From Clavelina lepadiformis (lineage: Eukaryota > Chordata > Ascidiacea > Aplousobranchia > Clavelinidae): 64,000 nucleotides of DNA. Both the position numbers and the translations under genes were made by a program. The stretch lies in the NCBI RefSeq assembly GCF_947623445.1, contig NC_135248.1, positions 15,075,820-15,139,819 on the forward strand, read 5' to 3'. Each line of letters opens with the position of its first letter. Position 1 is the first letter of the stretch. Shown piece by piece: positions 1 to 13,900 of this stretch. Below the pieces are notes generated by a model. It was given only the letters and a program-made list of their open reading frames with translations. It made no database searches and was not told the origin of the DNA.

Positions 1-1830
1 CTACACTAAGTTTTCTCGATCCAAAACAGTTGTTAACTTAAAAGCTGCACCTTCCAACACACACCGTCATACATAAACACGATGCTGAATGCAGCGTAAT
101 TGGCTGAACCCGGTCTTATTTGTTACAATCAATCAACGAAAAGTCAGACTCATAGCATATGAGGCGATGAGAGAAAGAGTCACAAAAGAAAAGTCTCACT
201 AAGCAAACCACCGGTCACGAAAGAAAAACACCCTTCCTATTGATTGGGGGGGAGCAAGGCAAATATGACATCGTCATTATTGAGCGTCGCCCGGGGACTA
301 CGGTTACCATAGAAACGTAATAAATCACAATTACAAGTTTGGGAATGATATCTGTTGGATTAGTACAGGTTAGAGTGCGGATATACCCGATCTCACCCTG
401 ACAAACTCAAGACTTGAGCACATTAACTAGTCAGACTGTATCTAGTCAGTGCTAAATGCAAGCGATGTGGTAAAGGTGAGGTATTCATGGCAACGGACAC
501 TCAAATGGCATTTACAAGCAAGGAGTGTCAAAAGTGTCAAAATAAACCGATTTAAATGTTAGAAGCTTTGGCTTCAAACTGAACTGGTCGTGTTATGTTG
601 TTGTAATAATAATGTTTATGTTATGGGTTATTAATAAACTTTGACTAATACGGTTAATGTAGCTGCATGTAATTTGCCGGCAGATTCCACGCAACAAAAT
701 ATTGCACAATTTCCTAACGCGTCATTCATTGTTACGCTTCAGTAGCGTCGATGACGGTCTCACTAGACGCTTATTGGAACGAGAAGCTTTTATTTCCATG
801 ACGTAATGGCATTTTAACCATTACCAGGGAATATTTTGAGATCGGGCGAAATAGTGCGATCAAGTTTTGTTAGTTTTGGGACAGTTTCGTTGCACCATTA
901 TTGCGCAACACTAAAACAACTTCGTTAAAACGATAAAATGTCGCCTGAAATATTGTTTTACGTCATACCTTGTGCTTTATTACGTATATATCCAGCGATT
1001 GTTTAATGATTGGTCAGTAAATGACGCAAATTGTCAATCTCAAAAAACTAATTGGGGTTTTAGGTGCAAATGCTCCCGGTAGGAACAGCTTGGACAGCCT
1101 TTGGAAAAAGTTTGAAAAAATCGCTCGAGTTAATCTGCTCTCAGTGTATTTTAGCCAGACCTGTGGTTATTTGAGACCTCAAATCTTCAATTTATGCCCG
1201 AAGCTAAAAATAGACCATTCGTATTTCAACCGACACGACAGCGAAGCTGGTTGTAGAAGTATCTTGTCCTTTACGCAATAGTTGAAATATTTTAAGCTCC
1301 GAGCTATTATTATTAGTTATTGTTGCCCCTGGTTAAACATATCAACAAGATAACACGAATACCACTTTCCAGCAAGTCTTACATCATAATCACCTGTCAA
1401 ACGGTGATAATAAATTAGGCTGTATGTGGTATTACATATTCGTTGGCAATAACGCCATATTCGGAATGATTGGAGCCCTAAGGTTATAATCGGCGTCTTA
1501 AATTTTAAGGAACCTTCGTTCCACAATAAAGATCAAAAAGTTGGTTCCTGTTCCGCGAATCCTATTCTCCCATAAAATTGTCTTTTACCTGCGGAAAATC
1601 TCCACTTAATGTTCATTTTATCTCAACTGTTGCAACAGAAGAAAATAAAACAGAAAACCACAAACTTGGTTCATTGTTACGACAAAATATCTTCCACGAG
1701 AAGTGGTTTTCAACGCAGACAGTAATAATCATGACAACGTGTCTTTTAGCAGTTGTTTTTTTAAGTAAACTCGCATTTTACATAAATCTCGCCGCAAAAT
1801 TTTGACCAGAATAAATTTTGTCCCGACACA
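1..1830. other. Upstream spacer, no gene recognised
   Basis: I see no exon here with convincing splice sites or family resemblance. The open frames present are short, low in complexity and uninterpretable. The last few hundred bases probably contain the promoter and 5' untranslated region of the gene starting at 1831, but no clear TATA element was found. Confidence 0.5.
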
Positions 1831-4121
1831 ATGCCGACTGATTCTGAGTACGGTGACGACATCCGTCTTCTTGATGACCTCACCAGACTCAAGCTTCGTT
1901 TGATTGACAAGGTACTTACATGGATGCGACTTCACCTAGTTTAATTCTTGTTGTGTTATTATTGATTTGCAACTTTACAAGCTTTGGAAGATTTTGGCAG
2001 AAGTCCGAATAAGAAAATGACACAATAAAGTCGCTAAAGAATTTAACGAACAACTTTAGTCCAAAGTGAATTGCTACAGCTACAGATGTAACAATTAGTA
2101 CCCATGCCTTGTATGGTCCTGGAATATCTCAGAATGGTTCTAAGTCGTTTATTTTTTCAGAAACTGAAGCCAAATTCTTCGCCAAGGTATCAACGAAGAC
2201 GATCCCGGTCGCCAGATTACTCTCCAACTCCACCGCCACCACCCGGTGACAATTATCATTTTTTGGTTTTAAAACGTTTTAGCAAAAATAACAAACATGT
2301 TTTTACATTCTACGCTGTGATAATAAGCTACACGGGTAACGCTTAAAAGGGGTACTATTATGATATCACAATATTACAGCGTTACAGCGTAGTTCTGTGT
2401 TTATCTAAATGAGGTGACAAGAGAAATAATAACACATGAAACGCCAATCCCGGTGTTTGCCCAAGGGCTTAACTCCATTGTTACGTGGCAACAGGACGTT
2501 GTCATATATGAGCGATTCTTAGCGAACAATACCTTTTATTTGCGTAATAATCTACCCGAATGGTGGTGACATTTTTTCACCTGCATTCATTTTAATGAGC
2601 TAGGCTACCTAGTCGTAGAGTCTTCGCTTTTGGTGCTAAAATTTACCTTCTTTGTTCACGCACCGACCTTTGATCAGTACTATATTTGATGTCGATTGCT
2701 GACGTCACGCTTTAATTTTTTTTCCAGAAAGAAGACGGGAAAGGTTTCATCGGAGAATCGATCGAAGAAACGAACTTCTTCAAAAGCTATGGGTTCGTAC
2801 ATAGCTCTAATATTTAGTGATTAAGTTTTGAAAACTTTCGGGATCCTGGCTGGGCTCAAATACTTCTAGATGTAGCCTACAACGTAAAATTAGAATAAGA
2901 ATCATGCGGCCATAAAACCAGCCTTAAATCTTCCTACAACATTTTAGTAACCACAAAGTTTGCTCCAATGTCTTAGGAGGAGCTTGGAAATGGGGAACAC
3001 CCTCACCATAGGCACCGCTCCTCGTGGTCCCTGCCTCCCCTGAGCCCGCACCCGATGACGAGAAGGGAAGAGAACGCCCCCTGGATGGAGCAGAACTTAT
3101 GGAATAAAACAGGAAATACCAAGAAAGGTTTTTCCCCGACTGTCTGTAGATATTTATAGCAGGGCGCCTTTTATGAGTAACGTGGTAGGTGGTAAATGCA
3201 TTACATGACTTCAACGTACTTGTGTAATCGGTATGCGCAGATGTTATATTCTGTAACAAAATCTTTCGTATGACTACGATTAAAAAAAGATCTAATTAAG
3301 AGATTTTTATAAAGTTAACGAACCCGTGATTCCGTTTACAATGTCACAAAAATAGCCAAAATAGAATTAAAATAATAGGAGTTTTGTGTCCCTTGCGTAG
3401 TGATGTCTATAGTCGGCGAAGTTCATTAAAAACTGTCGGTCTGAGTTGTCGATACTGTTTGTAATAAATATATCTTCCAGACTTGATGGAGCTGATGTTG
3501 ATTCAAAACTCGCAAATGCAACAATGGATGATGACACAGACTCTGCAACGACATCAAGCGGCCGCAGATTCAGATGCCGCCGTACACAATCATTATTATG
3601 ATTCAGCGGGCAGGGCATTGCCTCCAATACGAAGGTTTGACTGCGAGTGACTGATTTTACTGTAACTATTAGCAACAAAGTTAATAATTATTATTCGCTA
3701 AAAGTTGTTAACTATGACGTGTTTTATAACGGCGCACGTTATTCCCTGTTTTTTTATGTGATGCTATTTTTGTAAACTATGATCACGAAGTGATGCTTTC
3801 ATGTTTATGGCGTAGGGCTGATGCAGGGAGCCAATACCCACAGGATTTCTTCCAGGAGCGATCACAACCGGTCACCAGAGAAAGAACAGACTTAAGACAA
3901 GTTGTAAGTCACCTCATTATGAATGGGCTACATTTTAAAACTAAAACTCAGGCCTAAATTAGGTTAAATACACCTATTTGCGTAACTGTCTACGACTGAG
4001 TTAACTGCGTAGCCTATTCATATCTGAACCAGTTGCACGGGTTTGAGTGATTTCATCTTCGATTTTCCAGGATGCTGGTACTCCTGCCCCTAAAGGGAAG
4101 AGCAGGCGGAGACGGAGGTAA
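1831..4121 (+). CDS. C21orf58-like: C21orf58-like DUF4587 protein, seven exons
   Basis: Exons 1831-1911, 2161-2245, 2728-2792, 2977-3127, 3481-3634, 3816-3903 and 4071-4121 join in frame to 225 codons (224 aa plus stop), with GT-AG borders throughout. The N-terminus has a short leucine-rich helix (LDDLTRLKLRLIDK), then an Arg/Ser/Pro stretch, then a basic helix (RRNELLQKLW). From about residue 128 the hallmark DUF4587 segment follows (DLMELMLIQNSQM), then a His/Tyr-rich patch ending ALPPIRR and a basic tail. Human C21orf58 and PRR29 share this order; the N-terminal helices favour C21orf58. The molecular function of the family is unknown. The internal exon 2977-3127 is supported mainly because its phase 0 entry and phase 1 exit repair the frame into the DUF4587 exon. 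The gene converges on separase about 0.9 kb downstream. The start codon is the first ATG of the first recognisable exon. Confidence 0.82.
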
Positions 4122-5021
4122 AATGAATGAAGACGTATTTTGATTCTGGATCTTTTCAATGGAACAAACTTTGACCATGCCGTTAGCGAACGCACGGTGT
4201 ATTATATTATTAGATTTGTTTGTGTAGTTGTACTGTCTAAATAACCGAAAGCCGTTTGACTGCTGAACCCGTGTTTTAAGCAAGTGCTAAAAAAAAGAAA
4301 TTGCAACGTATAAAAATAATCAATCTAATTTTATTGTGATTTTAAACCAATGTATATATAAGCACACTGTGAAGTTATTTTGACGATTATATGAACACAA
4401 GTGTTTGGGCCTATTTTTGTTGCTTTTTACAAGTCCTATTTTAATACCACAGGCACGCGTTTAACACCGTAATCTTACTTGGACTTTTAACAATACAGTA
4501 TTTGATTTGTGTGTTACCAATTACACCTCACTTCCTACAAATTACATAGAATTCGCTGTCGTGCAATTCGCTTGATTATTGATGTTATGGTCTTCATGTT
4601 AAGTCGAACATTTTCATTTGACAAAATAGGCCCATTAGTTCATTCGATCCAGCTCACAAAGGGCAATCTACCGACCACCCATCACCATAACGCAGTGGCA
4701 AGATGATCATTGAAGAAGCTCTCCAGTCTGGTTAAGTATCCCTTCATTAGTTTGCCTTATGGACGAGCTTCATGGTTTAAAGGGTGTTTGGTTGATTTTG
4801 CGCCGCCTAAAAAGCTTAGGTGGCTGTGGATGTTGACTTGTTTATGCAAAAAGCTTTTACGCTTTGAATGAAACTTGTAAATTTCAAAACTTTTTCAAGT
4901 TGTGACAAAGATGTTTATCACTAATTGCTGTATCAGAAAACAAAGAATAAATCAGCAGTATATATCCGAAAAGTAGAGTGCAGCGCATTAAAAGGCCGCG
5001 GGAAAGACAGAACGCGAACAT
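4122..5021. other. Spacer between convergent genes
   Basis: This AT-rich stretch lies between the stop codons of the C21orf58-like gene (+) and separase (-). It must contain both 3' untranslated regions. I see no further coding exon and no repeat. Confidence 0.5.
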
Positions 5022-8000
5022 CTAACTGAGCAAGTCGCGAAACAATTCTGGAACATTCTTCCTCAATCCTTCCACCGCGGCATTGTTGACGACAGGTACT
5101 CCGTACACTACACAGGCCGACCCATTCAGCTTCGGAACTTTGCAAGCTGTCTCTGCATTGCGTGTGACGTCAGGTAGAGATGTGCCTGGGAACATTAAGA
5201 TTTGTCAGGTTGTCGGTGCATGTGGTTACGACAATCAGGATGAACCAGCAAGACTAAGTATGTTCATGACGTATAACACGCGTCACTATTCACTAACAAT
5301 AGAATTCGAGAAAGAATTCGCTCCATTTTGCGTTAAGTAGGCAAAAAATAATCCACAAACAAATTACAACCAGTAAATATTGCGATTACTGATTATGTAA
5401 CGCATAATATGTATACAATGAAATATGCCAACCTGGGGTCGACCAGTCTATGAGACATTTCGCCAAATATCGATCGATGTCCTTATCTGTGACTGGCCAC
5501 AAGCAGACCAGGACGCAAGGTGAACCGGATATGAGGTAAGCCAGAGACATCCCTGTCAACAATGAAGCCGGTAAATAAAACTTGATCAATGCACGTAGTG
5601 ATGATATGGCAGGGCAGAATGCTGCGGGTTATACGCATGAGTGCGCACCAACAAGCTATTATGTCATAAATAAACTTGATGCAGGCGAACAAAATTATGT
5701 AGAAGCGTTAATATCAGCTTTAGGAGAAATCCTCTAATTCGGCAATTCTTGGCTTTGGAATCTTTATCATCAAGTCAAGGAAAGTATTCGCATGACTTAC
5801 ACTTACCAAATCAACTAATAACTTATGTAAACCAACCAACCGAATTAACCGCCAACCAAAGTAAACAAATCACGAGAAACCAGTCAGAGTATGGAAGGGG
5901 CCTACCATCAGGTTCGGTGATTCCCCTTTCATCCAGTCTCCCACTGCTGCACCCCATGAGCAGTGCGCATGCGCGGGAACGGTTTCGCGCGATCAATTCC
6001 CGCTGCATGAAACTTGAACCTGACCCATGACCTAGAAATCTAGACACATGAAGTCACTCAGGTGAGAATACGACGTTCGTGAAAATGTGTTGAGGTCGCT
6101 GTTTGATATCTGTAGATGAGGGGTCACCAAACTAAGGACAGCGAGATTATTCTGCCCACACCACTGAGCCAGAAACCAGGTTATTGCAATGTAGCCTACT
6201 GTACAAAGCGGGTAGTATATCAATCGACAGATCTCACGCTTATCTGGCTCTTTGTGGAGAAAAGTTTGGTGACGCCTGCTATAGATAATACCATGTTACG
6301 TAATCATTATGACAATTTCGAACCCTACTCGCATCAAGTCAAATCTTTCGGTTCTCACTCATCAAAATCTATTCATTATTTCACTTATTTGACAGATGAG
6401 CTAAAACTAGAAATAATTTCCGCAAACGTCCAGTAAAATATGAGATGTCTATCTTACACAAATACATCTCGACCGGATATATACGTCATGTACTGTTCCC
6501 TAGATGGCACTGATGACGTCACGCCTTCCCATGTTTCAATCGACGAAAACCAGTCGTTGAATCTTTTCTCAGTGTTGATCAAGTCTCCCTGAAAAGTGAG
6601 AAGAATAAAACAACCAGCAAACTGCGGTAACTACTTTGAGGGTTTGGCGACTGCTCAGAAATTGTTAGAAAGCGCAATCTTTAAAGACTAAACGCTTATT
6701 GTCGATGCAAATGCATAAATTTTGAGATCGTTTCAGTCAATAAAAACACCTTAAAAACACTGATAATACCTAACCGGAAGGAAATATTTCAAGAAATTAA
6801 CAGCAAAACAACTAATGAATTATTACTTATCAAATAGCTATCACCGAAATAAATAACTACAAAATAGCTAGTCTCTACACAAATTGGCACACGACACACG
6901 AGTTCTCACCCTGGGGTTGATGACGTAAGCAAGCGATCTGAGGTCAACAGAGTTGTGACCAGGGATGTTGTTGAGCTCGAGCTGCCACAAGAGGCAGTGC
7001 ACAGACGGCATCCTCGACACTGATTGGTTGAAGAGGATAGGGGCGCCCTCTAGCGGTAGAGTTTGAACCTCTTTGTCGAGGATTAAGATCACGTGACCTC
7101 GTTTCTGCAAAGTTTGTTGTCATTGTCACGAGAAAGAGAATTATCATAATTGTTGCTTACAAAGCGTTTTGACGTAATAATGACCTAATTAATTAGCGAA
7201 CGGCGTTTATTATTAACATTAGAAACTGCCTTCAAGAAGAATAGACTGTTATTAATAGCGGTAAGATGTTAACTATGGAGTATATAGAAATAACCTGAGT
7301 ATCAGCTTTGCATTCATCGCAACAACAGCTGTGGTTCTTCTCAAATGTCGCAACGACCTGGCAGATTTCTTCAGTCGATCGATTCTCACCACCAAGTAGT
7401 TGAAGCGCAACTTCGCATTTTTCCTTCTCATTGAAATACTTCCAAGCAGAAAGATAAATCTGTCCAAGTATCAAGTTACATTGAAGGGTGGGAGTTTAAA
7501 TTGTTTTAACAGGAGTGATGGACTTTTACTAAGTTGATAAACTTAAGCTGTGACATTGTTCTTTGTCACGTATGTTGCAATCTTAGCATTAGCAAAAATT
7601 GATGACCACTTTCACATTAAATGAATGCAGTGAATCACAAGACAACTAAAGCAGGCACGACCTAAAAATGTTTTTTTTCGCCAAGAAGTGTCGAAACTGC
7701 ATAACTTTTACATAAAAAAACCTTCTATAAATATACTCAAAAACAAAGATTCATAAACAAGAATTTATTTTTTTTGGAGAAGCATGTTTTTGGAAAAGTG
7801 TCGATTGTTTATTGAGCTTTCTATGAAATTTTACAGACGCAAAAGTTTAATTCCATCAGACACCTGTTGATTATAGAAATATCACAACAACATTGAATAT
7901 TTTGCGGCTACGTATTGATAAACAAATGAAAAAGCGATATTTAGAAGCAACTTTTGCCCAACTAAGTCAACTTTGAAACTATGGATTTTTTAATTTGAAG

Positions 8001-10972
8001 AACCCTTTTGCAAATCACTTAAAAATGGCAACCCATTAATCATAATAGAACGTGTTCTGTCATTGCAGCACATAGCGCATCAAACTGACCTCTAGTAACC
8101 CGACGTTAGGATGTGACGACGCATCAAACGTGACGGAGCTCATGACGCGTTCGACGTTACGTTTCAACGTCTCACGACATTTCTTTGCCAGTAATTTTCC
8201 CAAAAGAAATCCACGCTGGACGCCGAACATCTGTTTAACGAACAGCAGGGTTAAGAAAGAAACAACAATTTTTTTGGGGGATTTTCCATCACAACAGTTT
8301 CTTTAAATAATTAGACGAAGCAATTATCGGTTTCATCGAAGGTTATTTAGGACAATTACTGCATCGGCCGTGATTAGTTTAAAATAAACACAATTTGACC
8401 TTAAGATGGAAATATTCCACAAAAATTTCAAAACTTATTTGAAATGAATTGAACCTTTGCATCGAGATTGCCGATGAAATCATCCATGGCGCTGTTCGTC
8501 TTCCTCCGCTGCGTCCACCACAAGGACTTGTCGGTTGTCTTCATGCCGTTCACGTTACACTCCATCAAATGTTTCATCCTGACCAGCATATCGCTAGCGC
8601 TTGTACCTAAGAAGGACATTGAAGGAGATTTATCAAAGCAGCTGATTCAAGAGGGCCAAGAAACACCGTTGAAGCGAAGTATTTGAATATGAATACTCTC
8701 CTTACTGGTTTGGTTACGAGTCACTTGGATGCAGCGTTATATGAACAACTGGACACACATAACAAATTATTTGAATTGCACAAATATCAGCTTATCACAT
8801 AATAGATACCAACCATCTATTTCAATGTGAAGAGCTTCTTCAGAATGCTGGAGCCGGGTAAGCACGAGGCGACGAGATCCACCTTGTACCAATGCATGGT
8901 GATTAGCCTCGGAAATGAGAATGATTTGAACGTACCGACAATAGACTTTAAACTGGCGCCCGCCATACTGAAGTAAATATATCGATTTGCGTCTCCTATC
9001 TTCAACAACGATTGACTTGGAAAACTTTTGACTTTAGCAACAAGTTTCAGGGTCGAATTACAAACGATTTTTACCTGCTGTGTAGCATAGGACTACTGGA
9101 ACACATTTAAACAGCGTTTATTTATTTTCAGTCTCTTGTTTTCTGTTTATACCGAATTAAATTTACCCAAGCCGCAAAACATGTCGCCTGAAGTTGTATG
9201 CGTTGTATATAGCTCCATTGCGCCACCATACGAGAGAAAAATACTCTAGTACGAGGCGTCACAAAATGTAATTGTTGCAACAAACAGAGAGTGATCAATG
9301 ACAGACGTTTATGATGTCTGAAACTGGACTTCTTTTTCTGGAATCACGGGCACATGATAACTACGAACGATGCATAATTCCCCATGTAGGTTTAAGTAAG
9401 GTGCAAACGCTAAACACAAACCAAAAAAAACAGATAAAAAAGCAAATGTTGTTCGAATGTGCTCCAGCAGCCTTGTACTAGACACTGAGTTAAAAACATC
9501 TCGACACAACATTATTTGTGATTTTAAACCTTGATCTATAACGATTGGGTAAATAGTAAAAAAATGCATCTTACCGTTGTTAAAGAGCACCATCTATTTC
9601 AATATGGCGGGCAGCAATGTGGAAAGGTTTATATTTAATATTGCAACGACTACTGCTCAGTATAAAGCGTCTACATTTCTTGGCGTTTTCTGCGCGATGT
9701 TTCACAAAGCGTAGAACAGTTGGTTTTGTTACAAAGAGGAAAGGACGAAAGCCCAGACAGGGTTCACGTGTTTACTAACTTTCAACACGCACCAACCTTC
9801 AAGTAAAGAAACGATGCAAACCGTCCAATCCGGGGGGATCTTGCTGATGACGTCATCCATAAATTGCTCTGGATGTCGCAATGAAGATATGACCTTGCTT
9901 GGATGCGAGGAGTTGATTGAAGAGCGGATCGCTCTCGTGAAATCGTCTTCACCTAAGATTCAAACGAGAGTTTTAATTAGACAGAGAAATTTAGAAAATT
10001 TATAACCAATAGCAACTGTTCCATTAAAAGAGAGGGGCAAATTTGTTGTAAAACGCTGCAAGACCAGTGGTTCCCAAGCAGGGACCCGCCAGTTATACGT
10101 TAATTCGTCATAAATGGCCGATTAAGTAACAACTTTGAAATCGGGGGACCGCCAGAATAGGATCATTGCAGCTTGGGGTCCACAAGCAGATAGGTTGGCG
10201 AGCACAGAACCAGACAACATCTCACGACACAAGCTTGCACGCCTCGTATATAGTAGCTTTAAGCTGACGATTGATCATTTTAAACAGAAGTGAACAAGGA
10301 AACAAAACTGGAAAACTAGAGATTAAAAAGATGTTGCTATTTCACCAACTTGCAGCTTCCAATCTCTCGACTGAGCGGATGTGATATTTCATATGAAGGG
10401 CGGTGATGATACGGAGGGAAGTCCCCACAGACGAGGCATGACACGCCGCCGCTTTCGATAAATTCTTCGATTGATGAGCTAAAGTTGAAAGAAGTTGAGA
10501 TGAAGCCCTGGCTGGTTGGAAATCGGCTGGAGATAAAAAAATTGACGTTTTGCACGGAACTCATGTTTAACTTCAAATATTCCCTCATAGATATTCAAAC
10601 AGAGATGCAGAAAGCAATCTGTTTAGCAATATCGAACTATTTACATTTTACAGCAAACATTAAAATAATCAAACACCACACAGCCTACCTAATGCAGTTG
10701 CGATGTTGAATGCGCGGTTGAAGTGATCCTCACTTGTCGAGTCGTTCAAAGGCAACTTGTCAACAGCCAGTGGTGTTGATGCCACAATGTTCTGCGGATA
10801 ATTGCAGCAAATTCATCGCCAGAATCGTCATCACTGATCGCATCTGCGTTTTAACTCACTTCGTTGTCTAGAAATTCCACGTCGCGCTCTTCCACTAGGT
10901 GTCGCTCACGGACGCGTTCAATCTCGTTGAGTTTGTTCCACTCTGGGGGAATCCCGTCCCGCATAAGTTCAC
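5022..10972 (-). CDS. ESPL1: Separase exons 38-50: protease domain
   Basis: Exons: 10972-10860, 10791-10689, 10526-10350, 9952-9797, 8882-8814, 8606-8455, 8230-8090, 7459-7295, 7104-6910, 6588-6458, 6039-5906, 5552-5433, 5185-5022 (about residues 1521-2126). Landmarks of the family appear in order: PPDWTVCIVSLLEG, LVLTRLQ, a WW pair (KSLWWTQRR), VILILDKEVQTLP, SVSRMPS, YVINPRGDL, NTEKRFNDWF, FLGHGS with the catalytic His, LLMGCSSG with the catalytic Cys, LWPVTDKDIDRY, and LNGSACVVYGVPVV before the stop. No catalytic or flanking family residue appears lost, so the enzyme is predicted to be active. Two exons (10526-10350 and 9952-9797) end at GTTGGT donors; each was chosen because it keeps the phase. 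Confidence 0.93.
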
Positions 10973-13900
10973 CTTCGCAACAGATAAGTTAACGTCCCCA
11001 GCAAGAACTTCTCATTAGTTCAAATACTTGCTGAAAACACGAGACGTGAGCATTTTATGATTCAGTCGAATGTATACCGGGCAGCATGTATTGTATTGTA
11101 TGCATTGCAGCGCAATAATGAGTGTACTTCCCGCCGACACGACTGAATGAGCAACTGGTTGAAAAAATTCGCATAAATCGGTCGACCAACTACTGTATTG
11201 TTAAAAAATACGTCGCGTATTCGACGATCATTACGAAACTTTCAACGAGAATTGTGACGTCATAGAGAAATAACGGTGCATCATAAGACGCTGCTGGTTT
11301 CCAGGACTTTTCTACTAGTGTAACCCTAGTTGCAATGATTCCTTTCTCGCCGACCCCCGGTTTTAAAATTGCAACTTACGAGGTTAATTGCGAGGAGGAG
11401 TATATGTATAGAACATGACAGATAGTATAGCATATAGAGTGCATACATAGTATAACGTAGAGTACAACTCGCCGAACCTAAAGTAGGAAACCACTGAACA
11501 AGAATTTATAAATTAGTTGCGCGAATTATAATTATCGGTCAACTAGCGCGATCTTTCTGAAATGTTCAACGTCAGGCAGAAATCAAGTCACCAACAATTC
11601 TATGCACCTTATGTTAAAACTACGTAATTTTAATCGTACAACATATCCGGCGACTATTTCAATGCCACCTACAAACAACTCATATTGTTATCTACACGTA
11701 ATCTTTCAAGGCAATTTTTCAGTAGTTTCAGAGTTCATATAACAATTTTTAATCTAATTATCACATTATTCAATATAAAATAAACTTGTTTTCCCCGATA
11801 ACCTTACCTTGATCTGGCATTTCCGAAACATTCTCCACTTCTTTCAGCCTACAACAAGACGAACCATTTCAACGACAATCAACGCAAGAGGTCACGTGTC
11901 AACTTACACTCGTCGTTGCTGATTGTTGACTCTTCTTGTATTCTTTGACTGTTCCTTGTGTTGTCTTATTGGGTGTCTGCTTGTCTGAAAATAAACAAAA
12001 AATACTCTGTTCACTATGACTAGACGATTTGAACATACCGTGGCATTAATTCTTGGGTTCTGCGAAGATACGAGTTTGTGGGAACTAAATATTTCACCTC
12101 CGTGTCTTCATCTGTGTAATATGGCCCTTCTTCCGCACGATGTCGCCGCCGAGCCGATTTCCTTGCCGATTGAAGGTTGGTTGCAATTCGAGCAGATGAT
12201 CGAGTCCTAACCTGCCAGTACAAAGGGCAAGGAATGATTTTACAAGTTTGTTCGACACAGAATACATTTTCATGTGAAAGTTGGAATAATGGTAACTATT
12301 GATTGAATCGTTGGTATTTATTGCGAAAGCAATGACAAGTAAATATTATAATCAAAGGCAAATAAACAAACTCGTCCATTGAAACGATGTCGAGTCGCTG
12401 ACCTGGTGTATTAATGGGCAGAATATTTGGGCAGGATTCAAAGAATGAACAAAACGCATACCTGAGATGTCTTGACGTTACATTTGAATTCATCATCATC
12501 ATCATCATCATCATCAGATGGACTGAGAATGACTCGACGAGTTTTCTTGCTTTTGGCGGTTGACGTGATTATTGGAAAATATTCGTCACCAAGTTGGTCG
12601 AGATCTGGTTTTGGCAGAGTCGTCTTGCTCTGAAAAGTAAGATTTTCCTGATAAAGTTTAAGCTTTGGGGACTTTGAATCAAGTTCGTATCACTTCTAAA
12701 CACAGCATGAATTTGAAATTCTCAAAATGACCGTGACTTTTATGATTTCTCGGCAATGAGTTTAAAAACCTACATAAAGCAATGAGTTCATCAACTACTT
12801 TAAACGTCTGATATTATCGCAAAGTGAAATATTTCAGTGTCATAACTTGTTGAACTGAAAATGGAAAACAACAAACTTGTGTAGTCTTTTTCTTCCTCAC
12901 TGTGTCTAACTTTATATCAGGGGCATCGTCGTTGAAAATCTCAAATTGAAGATTCTTTGCCTTTTCAGTCTTTCTTGTTGAATTTCCTTTACATGTTGAC
13001 TTCTTCACTGAAGTTGCGATCCTTGCAATGAAATGAGACGTAACATTGAAAGTAAACAGTGACTTAATAAGTTCAGTGCAGTTATTGAGCTCACTTAACA
13101 GTAACACTTCGAAACAGTGTTTTCAAGGTATTTTATTTATAATGCTAAAATATATACTTCTGCGACTGAAGCAGAAAATAATCAGTTAGTCTTTAAAAGT
13201 GCGCGGTCTCTTAACATTTCTTAGAGATCATCGTGTAACCTTAAAATATAGAAAATTTCCTCTTGACACTGAAGATTTAGTTAAACGAAACTGTTGCAAC
13301 TGGTACAACGGATGTAGAAATAATAATACAATTAATTTCCTGAAAATGAATGTGTTGGCGACCACATGTTAGTAGAGCAACATAGTTTCATCGCTACACA
13401 AACTATACTGTGACCTTATTTAAATAAAACCTTTTTGATCGTGGAGTTTTCAGAAGACTTGTCAATGGCGTCGAATCTTTCCCTCCACTTAACGACGGCT
13501 TAGATGGCAAAACATTGCTTTTCACATCTGTTATAATTTTTTAATATTTATTCCATTGTTACAATTTGCAAATTGTTTGAATTTAAAATTTTCAGAACTT
13601 AACAAACATTTAACTAACTTGGATCAGTATTTTCGTCCAACTCGGAGAGTTTTTCATTTTTGTTCTTGTTGCCCCTACAAAGACATATCATTTCATAAGA
13701 CATCAACAGCTTAATTTCAACCCTTGTAAAAAGTTCTACAGAAGATGCGTCAACTGAATTAGTTAACAGTACAACATTATTTTTATTGGGTCAACAACAA
13801 GCTTTTGACGCTGTTAAAACAAAACATTATATATTATATAACTTATTATTTAATTACTGCTGGTTGGGTTTAAACACCTTCTTGACTTGGGAGTTTTTAA

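Noticed and set aside
7040..7065. CTCF-like core (CCGCTAGAGGGCGC on the minus strand); a similar motif lies near 48540
   Set aside because: The first lies in a separase coding exon and is explained by codons for LPLEGAP. Two weak hits in 64 kb are not evidence of insulators.
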